Shown here one piece after another: positions 59,160-64,000 of a DNA stretch of 64,000 nucleotides (positions are counted from its first letter, which is position 1; each line of letters begins with the position of its first letter). The stretch is from Odiellus spinosus. Taxonomy: Eukaryota > Arthropoda > Arachnida > Opiliones > Phalangiidae. The position numbers were made by a program, and so were the translations under genes. The notes beneath the pieces are model-generated. The model was not told the DNA's origin, searched no databases, and saw only the letters and a program-made list of their open reading frames with translations. The stretch lies in the NCBI GenBank assembly GCA_963920705.1, contig OY987233.1, forward strand, positions 13,689,459-13,753,458, in the 5' to 3' direction.

Positions 59160-59930
59160 TTTTTAAATTTAATTTAGCTTCAAAATTAATTTTAGAATAC
59201 AATTTAACTTCAAAATTAATTTTAGAATACAATTTAACTTCAAAATTAATTTTGTAATCTTAGCTTCAAAATTAATTTTGTAATCTTAGCTTCAAAATTA
59301 ATTTTGGAATACAATTTAACTTCAAAATTAATTTTGGAATACAATTTAACTTCAAAATTAATTTTGTAATCTTAGCTTCAAAATTAATTTTGTAATCTTA
59401 GCTTCAAAATTAATTTTGGAATACAATTTAGCTTCAAAATTAATTTTGGAATACAATTTAGCTTCAAAATTAATTTTGGAATCTTAGCTTCAAAATTAAT
59501 TTTTGGAATTTAATTTAGCTCGAAAATTCACATTAGTATCAAAGTTAATTCTGGAATTCCATTTAGCGTCAAATTTAATTTTGGAATAAAATTTCGCTTG
59601 AAAAATAATTTTGGGTTTCAATTTAGCTTGAAAATGAATTTCGGTATTAAATTTAGCTGGAAAAATAATTTTGGATTTTAATTTAGCTTGAAAAATAATT
59701 TGGGATTTCAATTTAGCTTGAAAATTAATATCGGATTTCAATTTAGCTTGAAAATTAATTTCGGATTTCAATTTATCTTGAAAATTAATTTCGCAAATCA
59801 AATTAGCTTGGAAATTAATTTTTGAATTCAATTTAGTTTCAAAATGAACGTGAAATTCAATTTAACTTCAAAATTAACGTGAATTTCAATGGAATTTCAA
59901 AATTAACGTGAAATAATGATTTAATTTTAT
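59160..59930. repeat. ~30-bp minisatellite
   Basis: About 26 copies of TTCAAAATTAATTTTGGAAT plus ACAATTTAAC. Two length forms alternate in the first half, and the second half is more diverged. A 111-codon minus ORF (KINFQAKLKS repeats) is a by-product. Confidence 0.9.
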
Positions 59931-60819
59931 TCAATATTCCGATAACATATACTTAAATGTTTGAAAGATTGATCCTAAACTCCCTTAATAAAATTCAGAT
60001 TCAATATAAAAATGTGCTCTATGCTTTTAGTTTCCCTTTAGGCGTGTAAACGCGGATTTGTCGTTAAGAAGCGAAGGTTGAAATCATCAAGCCGTACCTA
60101 TACTTAAAATCTGACTAAATGACCTTTTTCTACTCCCGTTCAAGGGAAATTATCATAATAGTCCAAAACTATAGGCGGAATGATACTAAATGTTAAACCA
60201 TATAAGTAAAAAAATAGTCCTGATAACACTTTGTCCATAACCCTAACGCACGGTATATTAAAGTATAGACTTGTTTGTTTCAGCTGCAATGACATTTTAT
60301 TCGAGCAGATAGAAAATTATAGATTTTCTCAGCATGCCGGTTTATTTTTAACGTTTATAACCGAAATCCGAGTTAGGCCTTGGTTTTATACCCTCCCCCC
60401 TTTGTATAATGCAAATTCGATTGCCGTATATCATTCGAAATATAATATTATATAGAATACTTATTTAATATTTAATATTGATGACATATATTCGATCATT
60501 ATGTATCGGACTACTTTTATTACTATGGTATTTAACATTGTGTATTAATACGCTTAAACTAAAAAACTGGGTCGTAACTCGCAACACTTACTACTTTTAA
60601 TATTCTCAACATTATCTAGCGTCATTAAATTGTATTTCTACATAATAGTATTTAAGGATAATTAACTATAGTTAAATTGACTGAAAAGATTCAGAGCTTA
60701 TATAATTATTCTTGCCAGTAATTGTTTTATTCTAAGAATATTTCGATTCTTAATCGATATTTTTATTATACTTCATTCTCCCTTTACAAATTATTTAAAA
60801 ATAGATTTTAAAATCATTT

Positions 60820-61505
60820 TTAATTAAATCACGCGCTTAATGTATTGTGTTTATAGTTTTGAAGCACGTGCTTTTAAAATAATTACATATAAAATCACGC
60901 ACTAATCTTATAATTTTGAAGCACGTGACGTTTATTATAAAATTTTCCAATTAAAATCACGTGCTAAACTTATATTATATAGATAGTTTTGAAGCATATC
61001 ATCTTTAAAATAGTTCCATATGAAATCACGAGCTAAACTTATCAGATTGAAGCACGTGACGTTTAATATAATTCCCGATAAAATCACGCGCTAAACATAT
61101 ATTTTATAGATAGTTTTGAAGCAGGTCACCTTTAAAATAATTTCATATAAAATTACGCGCTTAACTTATATTGTAGAGATAGTTTTGAAGCACGTGGCGT
61201 TTAAAATAATTCCATATAAAATCACACGCCAAACCTATCATTTTGAAGCTTGTGACTTTTAATATAATTCCTTATAAAATTACGCGCTAATCTTATATTG
61301 TTTAGATAGTTTTGAAGCATGTGAACTTAAAATAATTCCATATAAAATCACGCGCTAAACTTATATTGTTTAGATAGTTTTGTAGCACGTGACTTTTATA
61401 ATAATTCCATATAAAATCACGCGCTTATTTAATAGCGTAAATATAGTTTTTAGAGGAAACTGTCAGATTGTTTCTAACAATTCCCAATTAAATCACGCGC
61501 TAAAC
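60820..61505. repeat. ~70-bp tandem repeat rich in CACGTG and CACGCG
   Basis: About ten copies of ATAAAATCACGCGCTAAACT, TTATATTGTTTAGATAG and TTTTGAAGCACGTGAC. It ends about 130 bp before the LTR-like unit. Confidence 0.85.
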
Positions 61506-61784
61506 TGCAAGACCTATGCGTATCGTATTGAATAATTTGAGAGTGACGTGCATGGTTGAGTTTAATTATTAATGATAAATGGGCGCGTGCTAAATATTTA
61601 ATCCTGAGCACGCGGGCCGCACCGTTTAATATTGTCACGACCCCAACCACACGTACCCCGCCTTCTACTACACGGTCCTCTGACATTGTACAGCCTTCCC
61701 CTGTACAGTCCTCTCACAATGTCATGCCGCAAGTTGCACCTGTTGGCAACGAAACCGCGCGCCAATCAGAGGCCCGCGCAGCCC

Positions 61785-61791
61785 CTATAAA
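61785..61791 (+). promoter_or_regulatory. TATA box of the LTR-like unit
   Basis: TATAAAA within CCCCTATAAAAAGGGG, a near-palindrome, 19 bp after a CCAAT box (61762-61766). Transcription would start near 61815, just before the 24-bp repeat array. Confidence 0.6.
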
Positions 61792-61855
61792 AAGGGGCTG
61801 TAGCCTCACTAACAGACACACTCGCTCCTGCCTCTCTCACCGAAGAACTACTCCA

Positions 61856-62045
61856 CGACCAGACGCCGATCCCGACTCGAGACCAGACGACGATCCCGGC
61901 TCCCGACCAGCTGACGATCCCGGCTCCCGACCAGCTGACGATCCCGGCTCCCGACCAGCTGACGATCCCGGCTCCCGACCAGCCAACGATACCGGCTCCC
62001 GACCAGCCAACGATACCGGCTCCCGACCAGCCACCGATCCCGCAG
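61856..62045 (+). repeat. 24-bp GC-rich minisatellite in the LTR-like unit
   Basis: About eight copies of CGATCCCGGCTCCCGACCAG plus four bases. As it is a multiple of three it keeps reading frames open (DDPGSRPA on plus, related repeats on minus), which explains the ORFs here on both strands. Confidence 0.85.
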
Positions 62046-62474
62046 AACTGGACAGCGCCGAACCCCGTCCAACCGTACCCAGACGACCGTACTCGCTACG
62101 ACCCCGAACGCGCATCAATTATAAAGATCTGTAATCCTTGCTTCCACCAATAAACTATTACAACTACAAAGTAGTCGTTTCAATATATTGAAATATGATT
62201 GGGTTTACAAATAGTGATACAAATAGCGCCGTCAAAATTTAGGTAGGATATTTAGGCTTATAGAATAAATATACGCGCCTTGTTAAATTTTAGTGTCAAA
62301 ACTTCAAATATATAGATCAAGTAATACCGTATTAATGGAGTAAACAGTTTTGGAAAACGTATATCATATATAATATTGTATATACTTTGATTCCAGTCTC
62401 TAGATAGATATAGATTGTAACATCCAAACGGTTAGAGAAACTTATTTTGGAAACTATATCCACCTCGAGTTAGC

Positions 62475-62797
62475 TTGTATGAAGACCGTAGAATGTAGCC
62501 CGGATTAACGCCAATATCGAGAAGCTAAACCCTCAAACATATATCGGATTTTTCATGAAACACTGGAAACGTCGTATTTATATCTTCGCGTTATCCGTTT
62601 GAATAAACGCGTAAATTGTTTATTAATCGAGCTTCAAATTTTATCTCCTGATAATTCGTATTCATTTGATACGCGTCGGTTTATATAATTTGTGGTTTTA
62701 TATTAACAAACAATTTATCCGAGATTAAAATATCCGAAAAAAGCCTAGTTATCAATGGATATCCTAATTTATTCATTATCCGATTCCGAGCTCTAGG
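62475..62797. mobile_element. Family E fragment, inverted
   Basis: Reads in reverse relative to the 17.8-kb copy: AATCGAGCTTCAAATTTTAT, CCGAGATTAAAATATCCG, ending CCGATTCCGAGCTCTA. It abuts the tandem array at 62.8-63.3 kb. Confidence 0.7.
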
Positions 62798-63325
62798 ATT
62801 ATTCTTTTATAAATAGGACAAAATTGGTTTTTGTAGGAATATATAGTACGAAATAAAGGGTTTAATGGGGGGAATTTGATCCGATTCCGAACTCTAGGAT
62901 TATTCTTTCAAAATATTGGATTATACAGGACACAAAATTTACTTTTATAGGATATTAAAGGACTGAAATTATCTCAAATAGTGGATTTAATTTGGGAAAT
63001 TTGATCCGATTCCGAACTCTAGGATTATTCTTTCAAAATATTGGATTATACAGGACACAAAATTAGATATTAAAGGACTAAAATTATCTCAAATAGAGGA
63101 TTTAATGGGGGAAATTTGATCCGATTCCGAACTCTATGGACAAAATTGTTTTTGTAGGATAATATAGGACGAAAATTATCTCAAACAAAGGGTTTAATGG
63201 GGGGGATTTGATCCGATTTCGAACTGTAGGATTTTTCTTACAAAATATAGGATTATACTTTTATAGGACAATATAGGACTAAAATTATCTCAAATAAAGG
63301 ATTTGATCCGATTCCGAGCTCTATT
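62795..63325. repeat. ~120-bp tandem array seeded by a family E end
   Basis: Five spaced copies of GATCCGATTCCGAACTCTAG with AGGATTATTCTTTCAAAATA and AAAATTATCTCAAATA between them. The conserved core is the family E terminus, so a transposon tip appears to have been amplified in tandem. Confidence 0.75.
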
Positions 63326-63329
63326 AGTA

Positions 63330-64000
63330 GCGAAATAAAATATAAAATAATTTACTTTTGAATAATACTTTAAATTGTAGTATTATCGAAAATGATATTT
63401 TTATATTATTAAAAATATTTTTGGTTTTCTATCTATTCCGTATCAATTCTCATCTAAGGATTAAAAATATTTCTATAGTCTTAATTACGAAAACGCAACT
63501 AGGATTTGAATTTAATTTCAAAAGCGTTCTCGCTAGCTATTGGTAGATTGCTCGCCTCGAGATATTTTAAATTCGTACTACGCTAATTCAATTAGGTCTC
63601 GCTCGTACCACTCCCATTTCAAGATAAGTTTAATACGGACTATTTTATAGTATTATAGTTTTAACATTAAGTATTGATTCGCCTTGGCTTTGACTAGTTT
63701 GCAAACTCCGCTTAAACTAGAATATTAATTTATAATCCAATTAGACCTAGTTAATTACGAAACTCTCGAGAATTATATATTTTCCAAAAATGTTGACAAT
63801 TTATTCAAGTAATTAAAATAAATTGGACCCTGGTTACTTACATTCTTCTTTATAAAGGATCATGTGACAGGCGCAAAAATAAATAAACCTATTGTCGAAA
63901 AAGTGCTCGTACAAATTTTACTCCAAAAATTTAACCGTTTTCTCGGAAAAGGGATTAGAAATTTGCGTCAATACCATTTTTTTCAGAGATAGAGATAGAG
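63330..64000. other. Unassigned window end
   Basis: A minus-strand gtaagtaa donor-like site near 63842 follows a short open frame, but nothing ties it to the TMTC family. Confidence 0.35.

Larger units (their letters stand above)
61633..62182 (+). mobile_element. Solo-LTR-like unit
   Basis: It begins TGTCACGACCCC, ends CA, and is flanked by ATAT on both sides (61629-61632, 62183-62186). That is a 4-bp duplication, but in AT-rich DNA this is weak. GC content is far above the surroundings. It carries CCAAT (61762-61766), TATAAAA (61785-61791) and AATAAA (62149-62154) in LTR order, plus a 24-bp GC-rich tandem repeat. No internal retroelement region or second LTR was found. A 192-codon ORF crosses it (61556-62134); its end (RRPYSLRPRTRINYKDL) faintly recalls retroelement polyprotein tails, but its position over the promoter makes translation doubtful. 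Confidence 0.62.

Noticed and set aside
61474..61686. 70-codon minus ORF
   Set aside because: Straddles the edge of the CACGTG array and the LTR-like unit; no features.
61556..62134. 192-codon ORF with DDPGSRPA repeats as a gene
   Set aside because: It runs across the LTR-like promoter and owes its length to a 24-bp in-frame repeat; the minus strand has similar ORFs. Its YSLRPRTRINYK tail alone is not enough for a gene call.
63842..63911. Minus-strand exon with gtaagtaa donor as the next TMTC exon
   Set aside because: The ~22-residue frame (ending CHMILYKEE) has no TMTC motif and no acceptor; phase could not be tied to exon a.

Overview
This is 64 kb of nuclear DNA from an animal, almost certainly an invertebrate and possibly an arthropod (inference). 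It is very AT-rich, CpG is not depleted, spliced exons are small and introns are huge, and most of the sequence is DNA-transposon debris and minisatellites. I see no bacterial-style genes, rRNA, tRNA or CRISPR array.

One host gene spans most of the window on the minus strand. Ten exons between 58353 and 12683 join in one continuous frame with GT-AG introns and matching phases. They encode the C-terminal part (about 461 residues) of a TMTC-family protein closest in motifs to TMTC1: membrane segments, the DUF1736 region, then about four TPRs and a Ser/Arg-rich tail. The N-terminal exons lie outside the window or were not found. Two introns are about 17 kb (39859-56659) and 20 kb (17489-37298).

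The 17-kb intron holds an apparently complete DNA transposon of about 10.55 kb (43167-53717), antisense to the host gene. It has inverted ends, an adjacent 7-bp direct repeat, a second long inverted-repeat pair of about 0.5 kb, and an intact 859-codon ORF joining a Mutator-like DDE transposase to a YqaJ nuclease. In the same frame upstream lies a 112-codon open stretch of SPRRSLGI repeats, separated by one stop codon.

The rest is dominated by short palindromic elements. Several families end in TTAAAGGGA or TTAAAGTGAGG (TTAA targets), one ends in TA|GAGCTCGGAATCGG, and others are single. They are nested in each other and in the large transposon. Minisatellite arrays (20 to 330 bp periods) fill much of the remainder, and two sit cleanly inside TTAA elements. 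There is also a solo-LTR-like unit (61633-62182) with CCAAT, TATA and AATAAA signals.

The most unusual signal is the array at 25160-26215. Its 20-bp period is four 5-bp modules that spell heat-shock elements (GAAnnTTCnnGAA). It includes ten uninterrupted alternating modules at 25331-25380 and about two dozen three-module sites. A sister element at 55810-56149 carries a shorter version in the same register.
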